Shown piece by piece: positions 18,201 to 26,842 of a stretch of 64,000 nucleotides of DNA. Location: the NCBI RefSeq assembly GCF_017165765.1, contig NZ_JAFGZD010000016.1:1-64000 (forward strand), given 5' to 3'. Numbering within the stretch: position 1 is the first letter of the stretch; each line of letters starts with the position of its first letter. A program made the translations under genes and the position numbers. This stretch comes from Pseudomonas capsici. Its GTDB lineage: Bacteria; Pseudomonadota; Gammaproteobacteria; Pseudomonadales; Pseudomonadaceae. Under the pieces are notes generated by a model. The model had not been told where the DNA came from. It worked only from the letters and a program-made list of their open reading frames with translations, and ran no database searches.

Positions 18201-18461
18201 ATGGAAACCCTGACGCTTTTCAAGCAGGCCATGTTGCTGGTGGTGGTGCTGTCCGCTCCGGCGCTGATCGTGGCGGTGATTGTCGGTGTCATCACCTCGC
18301 TGCTGCAGGCGGTGATGCAGTTGCAGGATCAGACTCTGCCGTTCGCCATCAAGCTGGTTGCCGTAGGCGTGGCACTGGCGCTGACCGGACGCTGGATAGG
18401 TATCGAACTCATGCAACTGGCCTACCTGTCTTTCAACATGATCGGTCAGACGAGGCCTTGA
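18201..18461 (+). CDS. hrcS: HrcS (SctS), export gate
   Basis: An 86-residue protein with two transmembrane helices and the SctS/FliQ motif LQAVMQLQDQTLPFAIKLVAVG. The start METLTLFKQA matches the family and lies 14 bp after the hrcR stop; an upstream in-frame ATG would add six residues. Part of the export gate. Confidence 0.96.
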   Translation: METLTLFKQAMLLVVVLSAPALIVAVIVGVITSLLQAVMQLQDQTLPFAIKLVAVGVALALTGRWIGIELMQLAYLSFNMIGQTRP

Positions 18462-18462
18462 G

Positions 18463-19260
18463 ATGTTCGAGCTCCCGTTCAAGGAAGTCAGCGAATCGAT
18501 CATTGCCCTGACCGTAGGCATGGCGCGGCTGTACCCGTGCCTGTTCCTGATTCCCGCGTTCGCGTTCACCGAACTCAAGGGCATGCTGCGGCACACCATC
18601 GTCCTGGCCCTGGCCCTGTTCCCGATGCCCAGTATTCGTGCCTCCCTCGCCGGTCAGACCCTCGACTGGCTGGACCTCACGGCGCTCCTGCTCAAGGAAA
18701 GCATCATCGGTCTGCTGCTGGGTCTGTTGCTGGCCATGCCCTTCTGGCTGTTCGAATCCATCGGCTGCCTGTTCGACAACCAGCGTGGCGCGCTGGTGGG
18801 TGGCCAGATCAACCCGGCACTGGGCGACAACACTTCGGAACTGGGCCACATGCTCAAGCAGGTCATGATTCTGCTGATGATCCTGGGCGGCGGTTACGCC
18901 AGCCTGACCCAGATCATGTGGGACAGTTATCTGGTCTGGCCCGCCACCCAATGGGTGCCTGTCACCGGCCCCGAGGGGTTCGAGGTCTATCTCAAGCTGG
19001 TCGCCAGCACGTTCCGCTTCATGGTGCTGTACGCCGCGCCGCTGGTAGGCCTGTTGCTGCTGATCGAGTTCGGCATGGCGATCCTCAGTCTGTACAGCCC
19101 GCAACTGCAGGTCTCGACCCTGGCGATGCCGGCCAAGAGTCTGGTGGGCCTGGGCTTCCTGGTGCTGTACATGCCCATGCTCACCTGGCTGGGCGAAGGT
19201 CGCCTGGAGGAACTGAAAGATTTGACGCACCTGCTGCCGCTGATGTTGCAGATCCCCTGA
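18463..19260 (+). CDS. hrcT: HrcT (SctT), export gate
   Basis: A 265-residue protein with about six membrane segments, of the SctT/FliR family (FENIGCLFDNQRG-like segment near residues 98-110, here FESIGCLFDNQRGA). It begins one base after the hrcS stop and completes the SctRST gate. Confidence 0.96.
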   Translation: MFELPFKEVSESIIALTVGMARLYPCLFLIPAFAFTELKGMLRHTIVLALALFPMPSIRASLAGQTLDWLDLTALLLKESIIGLLLGLLLAMPFWLFESIGCLFDNQRGALVGGQINPALGDNTSELGHMLKQVMILLMILGGGYASLTQIMWDSYLVWPATQWVPVTGPEGFEVYLKLVASTFRFMVLYAAPLVGLLLLIEFGMAILSLYSPQLQVSTLAMPAKSLVGLGFLVLYMPMLTWLGEGRLEELKDLTHLLPLMLQIP

Positions 19261-19284
19261 CCACCCTCTGCCGGAAGCCGGACC

Positions 19285-20370
19285 ATGAGCGAAAAAACCG
19301 AAGAACCCACGCAGAAAAAGCTCGATGACGCACGCAAGAAAGGTCAGGTCGGGCAAAGCCAGGATATTCCCAAGCTGTTCATTTTCGCGGCCCTGATCGA
19401 AATGATCCTGGCCATGGTGGACTCCGGCATGGAGCGTCTCAAGGAACTGATGGTACTGCCCATCATGGAGCTGGATCGGCCCTTCGGCGCAGCCCTTGGC
19501 GAGGTGATGACCAAGGCAGGCCTGGAGTTGCTGCTGTTCATGCTCCCGGTACTGGGTGTTGCCGCAATCATGCGGCTGGCCGGCGGCTGGGTCCAGTTCG
19601 GGCCGCTGTTCGCCACCGAAGCCCTGAAGCTGGACTTCGAGCGCCTGAACCCCATCAACCAGTTCCAGCAGATGTTCTCTTCGCGCCAGTTGTTCAACCT
19701 GTTCAACAGCCTGTGCAAGGCGGTGATGATCACCCTCGTGCTGTATTGGCTCCTGCCACCGTCACTGGGCGACCTGATCGGCCTTGCCCAGACGGATCTG
19801 GACAGCTACTGGAAAGCACTGGTCGACCTGTTCAGACGCCTGTCACGCATCTGTCTGGGCTTGCTGCTGGTGCTGGCCATCGTCGACTTTGCCCTGCAGA
19901 AATACTTCTTCATCAAGGGTCAGCGCATGAGCCATGAAGATATCCGCAAGGAATACAAAGAGTCCGAAGGCGACCCGCACATGAAGTCCCACCGCAAGTC
20001 CCTGGCCCGGGAAATCTCCCAGCAACCCGGCTCTGCCGCCCCGGCCAAAGCGCCGGTGGAAGACGCCGATATGCTGCTGGTCAACCCGACCCACTTTGCC
20101 GTGGCCCTTTTCTATCGTCCCGAACAGACGCCGCTGCCGCGCATCATTTGCAAGGGGCGCGATGCCGATGCCCGGGAACTCATCGAGCGCGCCCGCAAGG
20201 CAGGCGTGCCGGTGGTGCGCTTCGTCTGGCTGGCACGAACGCTGTATCGCGAAAACGTGGGCCAGTTCATTCCCCGGGCCACTTTGCAGGCAGTGGCGCA
20301 GGTTTATCGTCTGCTGCGTGAAATCGATGAACGGGAAAAAGGGGACGTGATCGAGATGCCGCACTATTAA
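19285..20370 (+). CDS. hrcU: HrcU (SctU), autocleaving switch protein
   Basis: A 361-residue inner-membrane protein with four N-terminal membrane segments and a cytoplasmic domain that has the self-cleavage motif Asn267-Pro-Thr-His270. It opens with the family signature KTEEPTQKKLDDARKKGQ. It sets substrate specificity with HrpP. It is the last gene of the hrpJ operon. In P. syringae hrpV would come next; here about 23 kb of other genes intervene. Confidence 0.97.
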   Translation: MSEKTEEPTQKKLDDARKKGQVGQSQDIPKLFIFAALIEMILAMVDSGMERLKELMVLPIMELDRPFGAALGEVMTKAGLELLLFMLPVLGVAAIMRLAGGWVQFGPLFATEALKLDFERLNPINQFQQMFSSRQLFNLFNSLCKAVMITLVLYWLLPPSLGDLIGLAQTDLDSYWKALVDLFRRLSRICLGLLLVLAIVDFALQKYFFIKGQRMSHEDIRKEYKESEGDPHMKSHRKSLAREISQQPGSAAPAKAPVEDADMLLVNPTHFAVALFYRPEQTPLPRIICKGRDADARELIERARKAGVPVVRFVWLARTLYRENVGQFIPRATLQAVAQVYRLLREIDEREKGDVIEMPHY

Positions 20371-20625
20371 TGTTTTTTAATGAAGCTGAAGTGCGCCGAA
20401 AAATCTCTTTGAAAATCAAGACACTTACCAGCTCATCAAAAAGACTTAATATCAAAGCCATAATGCCCGCTCTGTTTTTTATATTCTTTCGTTCTATACC
20501 CCGTATTGCCATGCCTAAAACACCGATATAGATTTTGCCCCGTACTTCGTCAACAGGACATAGTGACGCAGTTGCTTCAACATGATGTTGAAGTTTGAGT
20601 CAGGCATTCACGGAAGATTCGTATC
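20371..20625. other. AT-rich gap after hrcU
   Basis: About 250 bp with clearly lower GC than the flanking genes and no convincing gene or terminator. It marks the left edge of the inserted segment. It contains the palindrome listed next. Confidence 0.6.
20575..20593. promoter_or_regulatory. Perfect 19-bp palindrome, candidate operator
   Basis: CTTCAACAT-G-ATGTTGAAG is a perfect inverted repeat with 9-bp arms around one base, typical of a dimeric regulator site. It lies about 440 bp before the biosynthetic operon and 33 bp before a small possible ORF. Confidence 0.5.
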
Positions 20626-20889
20626 ATGAATACTTATCAGAAAAACAACTGCCGTTCCCCGTTCAAGAAAACACATGAACAGTTCGCAAGAATGTTCGAA
20701 CTTCCGGATATCAGCCAGGACAATGCAACTTCGTTGCGTGCCCGGTTCCGGAACATCCTCAAAGCCCACTCCAACGACCTGAAACCCGATACCCGCGGCG
20801 AGTGCGCGCAACGGCAGCCCCATAATACGCCTGACTTTATCCCCCCTGTCACAAGACCGGCTGCAAGCCGCAATGATCGCTTTCATTAG
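20626..20889 (+). CDS. Small hypothetical protein before the biosynthetic operon
   Basis: A possible 87-residue basic protein (Arg/Lys/Asn rich, no membrane segment or motif I recognise). The start MNTYQKNN follows GGAAGA 10 bases upstream. It is on the same strand as the operon that follows. Composition and length are equally consistent with a chance frame, so the call is weak. Confidence 0.3.
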   Translation: MNTYQKNNCRSPFKKTHEQFARMFELPDISQDNATSLRARFRNILKAHSNDLKPDTRGECAQRQPHNTPDFIPPVTRPAASRNDRFH

Positions 20890-21034
20890 CCGGTTCAAAG
20901 ACATCTGCCTTGCTTTAAACGTTTGAAACGAGTGCTGAATTCATTCGGTTTGCTATCAAGACAATCCGTTACGGAATTTGTGCATGCGCTCGTCCGTACT
21001 TCCAATTGAATATTGATTTTCCAAGACGGAGATA

Positions 21035-22048
21035 ATGATGACTGGACTCAGAGTTGGTATTGTTGGTCTCGGCGCACAAATGCAGGAAAACCTGTTACCC
21101 ACACTTCTGCAAATGCCGGATATTCGTATCGTGGCGGTCTGCGACAGTGACCGTACCCGTGCCGAACAAATCAATCGTTTCGTATCCAACGTGATGATCA
21201 CCGACAACTTCGACGAGATGCTGGCATCGGCCAGACTCGATGCGGTGGTCATGGCCTGCCCACCCCAGGCGCACCGCGATCTTTCGTTCAAGGCCATGGC
21301 CAAGGGTGTACACGTATTTGTCGAAAAGCCGCCTTGCTTCACCCTCGACGAACTGGAAGAACTGATCGCTGCCAGCAAGGATGCCAAAGTCATCACCGGC
21401 GTCGGCATGAACTTCAAGTTCGCCAAGCCCATGCAGCAGCTGCGCAAGATGACCAGCACCGAACAGTTCGGCCAGACCGTGCATGTTCAGCTCAATCACT
21501 ATGCAAGCAAACCCACGTCGCCGCTCTGGGGACTGGATTCGACGCTGCGCTCCTTCCTGCTGGCCCAGGCCATCCACACCATCGACCTGGGCGTGACCTT
21601 CGGGGGTGGCGAGCTGCGTGATATCGAGTCCCGGGTTCAGCGCCATGGCGACTCGCTGCTGGTCAGCCTTGAGCTGCAATTCACCACAGGTGCCAGCGTC
21701 AGCCTGCTCAGCGGCACCCTGTTCCCCTACTTTGAATTCGACATGAAGATTGTCAGCTCGAACTCGATGATGGTGGAGCTCAACAACCTGTGGAACATCA
21801 CTATGCACGAACCGGAACACGGCACCAGTGCTACCGGTACGGCCAAACGCTGGCGTGGGGCGTGGCAGCCAGGACCACTGGATTCGGGCTATGAGCGCAG
21901 CGGTTATTTCGGCGAGCTGGAAAAGTTCTTCCATGCCGTGCGTACCAACACAGCCTTTGAAGCGAGCTTCGAAAGCCTGCGTCCGACCTACAAGGTAATC
22001 GAAAGCATCTGCGGCGCAGCCGAACAGAATCTGCCCCTCAGCGCCTGA
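21035..22048 (+). CDS. Gfo/Idh/MocA family sugar or cyclitol dehydrogenase
   Basis: A 337-residue NAD(P)-dependent oxidoreductase. A Rossmann fold with GIVGLGAQ near residues 8-15, the EKP motif with its catalytic Lys at 98, and AIHTID in the C-terminal domain where the family has its His. It would oxidise a hydroxyl of a sugar or cyclitol to a ketone. It heads the twelve-gene operon, directly before an aminotransferase, the same order of chemistry as NtdC then NtdA in kanosamine synthesis. Two ATGs are adjacent; RBS GGAG precedes both. Exact substrate is unknown. Confidence 0.85.
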   Translation: MMTGLRVGIVGLGAQMQENLLPTLLQMPDIRIVAVCDSDRTRAEQINRFVSNVMITDNFDEMLASARLDAVVMACPPQAHRDLSFKAMAKGVHVFVEKPPCFTLDELEELIAASKDAKVITGVGMNFKFAKPMQQLRKMTSTEQFGQTVHVQLNHYASKPTSPLWGLDSTLRSFLLAQAIHTIDLGVTFGGGELRDIESRVQRHGDSLLVSLELQFTTGASVSLLSGTLFPYFEFDMKIVSSNSMMVELNNLWNITMHEPEHGTSATGTAKRWRGAWQPGPLDSGYERSGYFGELEKFFHAVRTNTAFEASFESLRPTYKVIESICGAAEQNLPLSA

Positions 22049-22086
22049 GCCTTCTTCCACCCAAAGCCTGTAATGGAATACATGAC

Positions 22087-23196
22087 ATGTCAGCCAATCT
22101 TTCAAATACCGTAAATGCACCCGTTTCAGATAAATATCGCCCCGTTTATGCGGACGATCTGCTCACCATGAAACTGACCCTGGAACGCCCGCTGTCGGGC
22201 ACCAGCGACGTGGTGGGCGAATACGAAGGCAAACTCGCCGAATGGTTCGAGGCACAGCACGCCATTGCCGTATCGTCAGGCGGCGCAGCCCTCAGCGTGG
22301 CCATTTACGCCTCGGGCGTAGGTCCGGGCGATGACGTGCTGCTGACTCCGAGCTGCCCGCTGTGCACCATCTACCCGATCATTGCGGCTGGTGCCAACCC
22401 GATCTTCGTCGATACCCGTGCCCATGGCTTCGGCGCAGACCCAGCCTCGATCAAGGCGCGCATTACACCAAACACCAAGGCCATCATCGACATCCCGATG
22501 TGGGGCTACCCGACCGAAGTCGACGAGTTGCGCCTGCTGACCCATGAGCTGGGCATCAAGCTGATTCTGGACCTGGCTCACTCCCATGGCACGACCCTTC
22601 AGGGCCGTCCGCTGTCGCAGTTCGGTGACCTGTCCTGTTTCAGCACCCATGAGCGCAAGCCACTGGCCACCGGCGAAGGCGGTTTCATCCTCACCGATGA
22701 CGATGCACTGGCGCAGCGCTGCCGCGACTACAGCCGCTTCGGCAACCTCAATGGCAAGGATTTCGGCCTCAACTACAAGCTTGCGGCACTGCCGGCAGCC
22801 CTGGGCGGCAGCCGTCTGGCGTCTCTGGCCGGCCAGATCGAGAAGCGCCGGGCAAACGCGGCCTACTTCCTCAGCAAGCTGGATCACAGCAAGGTCCGGG
22901 AGAAAAAAATCATCGATGGCGGCCAGCCGAACTATTACTTTCTCAACCTTGAGCTACATTTTGCCGACAACCGTGCTTTCATCGACTACCTCGATGATGC
23001 GGGCATCCCTTCCGACATCAAGCGCTATGGCTGCAAGGCGCTCTATGAATTCCCGGCACTTGCCCAATACCGCAACGAGTGTCCGAATGCCGAAGCCCTG
23101 CTGGCAGGCATGACGACCATTCCGGTTCATCCGGACATTACCCAGACGGAACTGGACTACATGGCCGAACGCATCAATCAGTACGGTGCCGCCTGA
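22087..23196 (+). CDS. DegT/DnrJ/EryC1 family aminotransferase, copy 1
   Basis: A 369-residue PLP enzyme of the sugar aminotransferase family. The PLP-binding Lys is residue 191 in STHERKPLATGEGG and Asp162 is the expected partner of the pyridine nitrogen. It should transaminate a keto-sugar or keto-cyclitol made by the preceding dehydrogenase. It is clearly paralogous to the second DegT gene two positions on (shared PMWGYP, SCFSTH and GEGGF blocks). It abuts the Nudix gene without a gap. Confidence 0.87.
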   Translation: MSANLSNTVNAPVSDKYRPVYADDLLTMKLTLERPLSGTSDVVGEYEGKLAEWFEAQHAIAVSSGGAALSVAIYASGVGPGDDVLLTPSCPLCTIYPIIAAGANPIFVDTRAHGFGADPASIKARITPNTKAIIDIPMWGYPTEVDELRLLTHELGIKLILDLAHSHGTTLQGRPLSQFGDLSCFSTHERKPLATGEGGFILTDDDALAQRCRDYSRFGNLNGKDFGLNYKLAALPAALGGSRLASLAGQIEKRRANAAYFLSKLDHSKVREKKIIDGGQPNYYFLNLELHFADNRAFIDYLDDAGIPSDIKRYGCKALYEFPALAQYRNECPNAEALLAGMTTIPVHPDITQTELDYMAERINQYGAA

Positions 23197-23709
23197 ATGA
23201 CGGCGCCTCTCGATCGCTCACAACTGGATCGGCATTTCACCGCGTCCGGGTTCGTCTTGAACCCGGACCGGAAGATGCTGCTGTTGCATCACCGCAAGCT
23301 CGGTGTCTGGCTGTATCCGGGCGGCCATATCGAACAAGGGGAAACGCCGGACGCCGCCGTGCTCAGAGAGATTTTCGAGGAAACGGGCATCCAGGCCGAA
23401 CTGCTCGGCGAGCGCGACGAAGAACTCGCCGATGTCGAAACCGATGTCACCGTCTTGCACCAACCCTATCGGGTGCTGTGCGAATACATCGATGACAAGC
23501 GCGGACCGCACTATCACCTTGACCTGATCTATGTCACGGCCACTCCTCTGCTCGCCTGCCCGGACGACAGAGAGGTGGAAAATGCGCGTTTCTTCAGCCA
23601 TCAGGAAACGGCAGCGCTGCAGATGTTTCCCAACTTCCGGCGAATGGTCGACCGAATCTTCGCAGACGAAGCGCTGTGGGATCTGGTGGGGAAAAAGGTG
23701 TCGTCATGA
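23197..23709 (+). CDS. Nudix hydrolase
   Basis: A 170-residue hydrolase of nucleoside diphosphates linked to another moiety. The Nudix box runs from Gly43 to Ile65 (G-x5-E-x7-REIFEETGI), fully consistent with the metal-binding consensus. Its ATG starts immediately after the aminotransferase stop and its own stop overlaps the next ATG (ATGA), so expression is coupled to both aminotransferases. It may release a phosphorylated intermediate from a nucleotide, or clean up a by-product. Substrate unknown. Confidence 0.85.
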   Translation: MTAPLDRSQLDRHFTASGFVLNPDRKMLLLHHRKLGVWLYPGGHIEQGETPDAAVLREIFEETGIQAELLGERDEELADVETDVTVLHQPYRVLCEYIDDKRGPHYHLDLIYVTATPLLACPDDREVENARFFSHQETAALQMFPNFRRMVDRIFADEALWDLVGKKVSS

Positions 23710-24794
23710 ACCCGAGAACCATTACCCAGAAAGGCACCCTGCACTCGGCTGACGACCTGCACGAGCTGGAACGGGCCCTGCACTCGGGCCTGACCGGCAC
23801 CTCGCCGATTGTCGAAGAGTACGAAGCCGCGATTTCTGCGCTGTACGGCATCAAGCATGTGATCAGCGTTTCTTCAGGTGCGGCTTCTGTGACGGCGGCT
23901 CTGGCTGGTGTCGATTTCCGACCTGGGGATGAAGTCATCGTCGCCCCGACCGGACCGATCTGTACGGTACTGCCCATTCTCGCACTGGGACTTGTTCCGG
24001 TGTTCTGCGATGTCGCGCCGGACAGTTTCGGTCTTGATCCGCTGGATCTGCGGCGCTGTATCAGGCCGCGCACCTGCGCAGTCATCGAAGTACCGATGTG
24101 GGGTTACCCGATCAATTCGAACGCGACCTGGGCATTGGTGAAGGAAACCGGAATCCCGCTGATCCAGGATCTGGCTCACGCCCACATGACCCGTCTGGAC
24201 GGAACATGGCTGGCACGTCATGGCGATATCAGTTGCTTCAGCACCCATGACTGCAAGTTCATCTCCACCGGCGAAGGCGGCTTCGTGATGACCGATGACG
24301 ATGAGCGGGCACGGCGCATTCGCGCCTATACCCGCTTCGGCAATCTGACCGGCGAGTCCCTGGGCATCAACCTGAAACTGGGCGGTCTGCAGGCGGCTCT
24401 GGGCCTGGCCCGGTCACGTCAGCTCGGTGCTCATCTGGAGCAACGCCTGAGCAACCGCGAGCGGCTGCTGGGTCTGCTGGACAACCCGGCGTTTCGCGAG
24501 ATGCCGGTGGTCCCCGGTGGTGTGGTGAACGGTTATTCGCTGTTGCTGCAATCGGTGGGACATGACGGTCGCCAACTGGTGCATTACCAGCAGCGGCACG
24601 GTATCGAGTCCGATATCGGCAAGTACGACAACCAGCCGTTGTATCAACTGCCGTTACTGACCCGCTATCACCGTGATTGCCCCAATGCTGCCAGGTTGCT
24701 GCGTTCATTGACGACGGTGCCATTGCACCCGGATCTGCAGGACGACGACCTGCATTACATCGCCAAGGTGCTCAATGACTACTCTCCCAACTGA
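23706..24794 (+). CDS. DegT/DnrJ/EryC1 family aminotransferase, copy 2
   Basis: A 362-residue PLP-dependent aminotransferase with the cofactor Lys at residue 184 (STHDCKFISTGEGG) and the Asp at 155. I start at MNPRTITQ, which overlaps the Nudix stop; a frame extension upstream is unlikely. It keeps all catalytic residues, so the pair of DegT enzymes may act at two positions of one product or on successive keto intermediates, for which only one dedicated dehydrogenase is visible. It overlaps the FAD gene by 20 bp. Confidence 0.87.
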   Translation: MNPRTITQKGTLHSADDLHELERALHSGLTGTSPIVEEYEAAISALYGIKHVISVSSGAASVTAALAGVDFRPGDEVIVAPTGPICTVLPILALGLVPVFCDVAPDSFGLDPLDLRRCIRPRTCAVIEVPMWGYPINSNATWALVKETGIPLIQDLAHAHMTRLDGTWLARHGDISCFSTHDCKFISTGEGGFVMTDDDERARRIRAYTRFGNLTGESLGINLKLGGLQAALGLARSRQLGAHLEQRLSNRERLLGLLDNPAFREMPVVPGGVVNGYSLLLQSVGHDGRQLVHYQQRHGIESDIGKYDNQPLYQLPLLTRYHRDCPNAARLLRSLTTVPLHPDLQDDDLHYIAKVLNDYSPN

Positions 24795-26145
24795 ATCGGG
24801 CACACGCTCGGGCCATGCGGTAGTGATCGGCGGCAGCGTGACCGGCTGCCTGACCGCTGCCGTGCTGGCGAAGCGCTTCGAGCGTGTCACCGTGATCGAG
24901 AAAAGCGATTTCTACGACGAAACCGGTCCGCGCCAGAGCCTTCCACAGGAACATCACGTGCATCTGTTGCTGTTGCGCGGCAAACAGATCATGGAGGGCA
25001 TTTATCCGGGCCTGCTGAGTGCGCTGGAAAAGGAAGGTGCTCAGGTAGCGGACCTGGGACACGATGTGAAGTGGTATCAGCGCGGGCGCTGGAAAAACCG
25101 TTACCGCAGCGGCATCCACGCCCACTATTGCAGCCGCAGACTCATCGACAACCAATTGCGCCGCTGCCTGACAACAGTGCCTCAGGTCGAGATTCTGTCC
25201 GGCACGCGAGTGACAGGGATCGAGTTTGCCGGTGCCGAAGGACAGCGCCATGTCAACGGCGTAACCATCGACAACGGCTCGGGTGCGCAACACCTGCCCT
25301 GCGATCTGCTGGTGGACGCCAGCGGCCGGGGCACGCACATGCCCTCCTGGCTTAAAGAGGCCGGCTTCGGCACGGTGCAGAACAGCGTGGTCAAGACCGA
25401 GCTGGGTTATGCATCGCGTATCTACAAGCGGCTCCCCGCTTTTGCCGAGCAATGGCAAGTGCTGCTGGTGCTGCCAACGGCTCCGGAACAACGCTCCATG
25501 GGGGTCATCAGCCCCATCGAGGGTGACCGCTGGATGGTGACTACCGGTGGCTGGTTCGGCCACTTTCCCGGCAAGGACCCGGACGACTTTCTGCAGGCAC
25601 TGGCCAACCTGCCGGTGCCCGATATCCACGAAGTCATCCGCGAAGCCGAACCGCTGTCGGAAGTTTTCACCTTCAAGATGCCCGGCAGCCGCCGCACCCA
25701 TTACGACCGCCTCGAACACTGGCCGCAAGGTTTGCTGGTGGTGGGTGATGCCTTGAGCAGCATGAACCCGCTGTACAGCCAGGGCATGACCATCGGCGCA
25801 CTCGAAGCCGATTGCATCGAAAACCATCTGGACGCGCTGCTGACCCGCTCGCTCAGTTGTCATCAGTTGCAAGGCTTGCTGTGCGGCGTGGTCGACGGCG
25901 CATGGAACATGGCCACGACCGAAGATTTCCGCTTCCCGGAAACCTCCGGCGAACGCACCTGGCGCACCCGCTTCGACCATTGGTACGGCGCCGGGCTTGG
26001 CAAGCTTTCGGCAGACAATCGCCGGGCGCTGGAAACCCAGATCGGTGTGACCAATCTGGTGATGGACCCCGGCCGGCTCTACTCGCCGGCGATCGCGTCG
26101 CGCATCGCACTCAATGCCCTATTTCCCAGGATCACCCGACAATGA
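24775..26145 (+). CDS. FAD-dependent monooxygenase-like oxidoreductase
   Basis: A 456-residue flavoprotein. The dinucleotide fold is at residues 16-29 (VVIGGSVTGCLTAA), and the second FAD motif GDALSSMNPLYSQGM is near residue 325. This arrangement is that of the UbiH/squalene-epoxidase/p-hydroxybenzoate hydroxylase group with a non-aromatic flavour. It would oxidise (hydroxylate or dehydrogenate) a pathway intermediate. It overlaps the second aminotransferase by 20 bp and its stop overlaps the next ATG. A halogenase role is not supported, since I see no WxWxIP motif. Confidence 0.8.
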   Translation: MTTLPTESGTRSGHAVVIGGSVTGCLTAAVLAKRFERVTVIEKSDFYDETGPRQSLPQEHHVHLLLLRGKQIMEGIYPGLLSALEKEGAQVADLGHDVKWYQRGRWKNRYRSGIHAHYCSRRLIDNQLRRCLTTVPQVEILSGTRVTGIEFAGAEGQRHVNGVTIDNGSGAQHLPCDLLVDASGRGTHMPSWLKEAGFGTVQNSVVKTELGYASRIYKRLPAFAEQWQVLLVLPTAPEQRSMGVISPIEGDRWMVTTGGWFGHFPGKDPDDFLQALANLPVPDIHEVIREAEPLSEVFTFKMPGSRRTHYDRLEHWPQGLLVVGDALSSMNPLYSQGMTIGALEADCIENHLDALLTRSLSCHQLQGLLCGVVDGAWNMATTEDFRFPETSGERTWRTRFDHWYGAGLGKLSADNRRALETQIGVTNLVMDPGRLYSPAIASRIALNALFPRITRQ

Positions 26146-26840
26146 TCGACGACCCCCTGCATTTTTCCGGTATCGAACATGTAGTGTTCGACTGGAACGG
26201 TACCTTGATCGACGATATCGATCTTGCTGTCTTCGCCGTGAATCGTTGCGGCGAACATTTCGACGTCCCGCCCATTACCGCTGATCAATACCGGGCCAGG
26301 TTCGACTTTCCGATTGCCGGTTTCTACGCCTCACTCGGCTTCGATCTGGACCGCGTGCCCTTCTCCACCATCGTCCAGCACTATCTGGAGCACTTCGACG
26401 CGAATGTCGCCCACTGTCCGCTGCATCCGGGTGTGATCGAGTTCCTCGAGGCCGCAAAACGTGCCGGTATCGGCGTCTCGATACTCTCGGCGTCGCATTG
26501 CGATGTGCTGGTTCAGACCCTTAGAGCCAAAGGCCTGTATGACTATTTCGAACATGTCGTGGGGCTGAGCCACAACCAGGCGACCAGCAAGACGGCCGAG
26601 GCCGTGATCCTGCAAGAGACACTGGGTACTCCCGCCTCACGCACCCTGTTCGTCGGCGATACGCTACACGATTTCGAAGTGGCGAATGCGGTAGGTTGGT
26701 CGCCGGTACTGGTCTCGACAGGCCATCAGAACAGCGAGCGCCTGCGCGTCAGCGGTGCGCCGCTGTTCGGCAGTCTGGATGAACTGCTGCAACGCTTTGT
26801 GCCTGCTCAGGCACTCTGCGCCGAAACCGGGGAGGCCTGA
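26142..26840 (+). CDS. HAD family hydrolase with DWNGT motif
   Basis: A 232-residue HAD-fold protein. Motif I is FDWNGTLID with the nucleophile Asp17, but position 19, an Asp in most HAD phosphatases, is Asn. Later motifs are present: a Ser/Thr in SILSAS, Lys in the ATSKTAEA region, and GDTLHD as motif IV. It probably removes a phosphate from a sugar phosphate intermediate. The ATG overlaps the preceding stop (ATGA). A longer frame upstream is a shadow of the FAD gene. Confidence 0.82.
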   Translation: MIDDPLHFSGIEHVVFDWNGTLIDDIDLAVFAVNRCGEHFDVPPITADQYRARFDFPIAGFYASLGFDLDRVPFSTIVQHYLEHFDANVAHCPLHPGVIEFLEAAKRAGIGVSILSASHCDVLVQTLRAKGLYDYFEHVVGLSHNQATSKTAEAVILQETLGTPASRTLFVGDTLHDFEVANAVGWSPVLVSTGHQNSERLRVSGAPLFGSLDELLQRFVPAQALCAETGEA

Positions 26841-26842
26841 CC

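Noticed and set aside
20744..20772. GGTTCCGGAACA near CCCACT as a possible Hrp box before the biosynthetic operon
   Set aside because: The half-sites are imperfect (GGAACA) and the spacing is too short on either strand.
24775..26145. FAD enzyme as a tryptophan-type halogenase
   Set aside because: The WxWxIP motif and the Lys-containing halogenase loop are not visible; the motif set fits a UbiH-like monooxygenase better.
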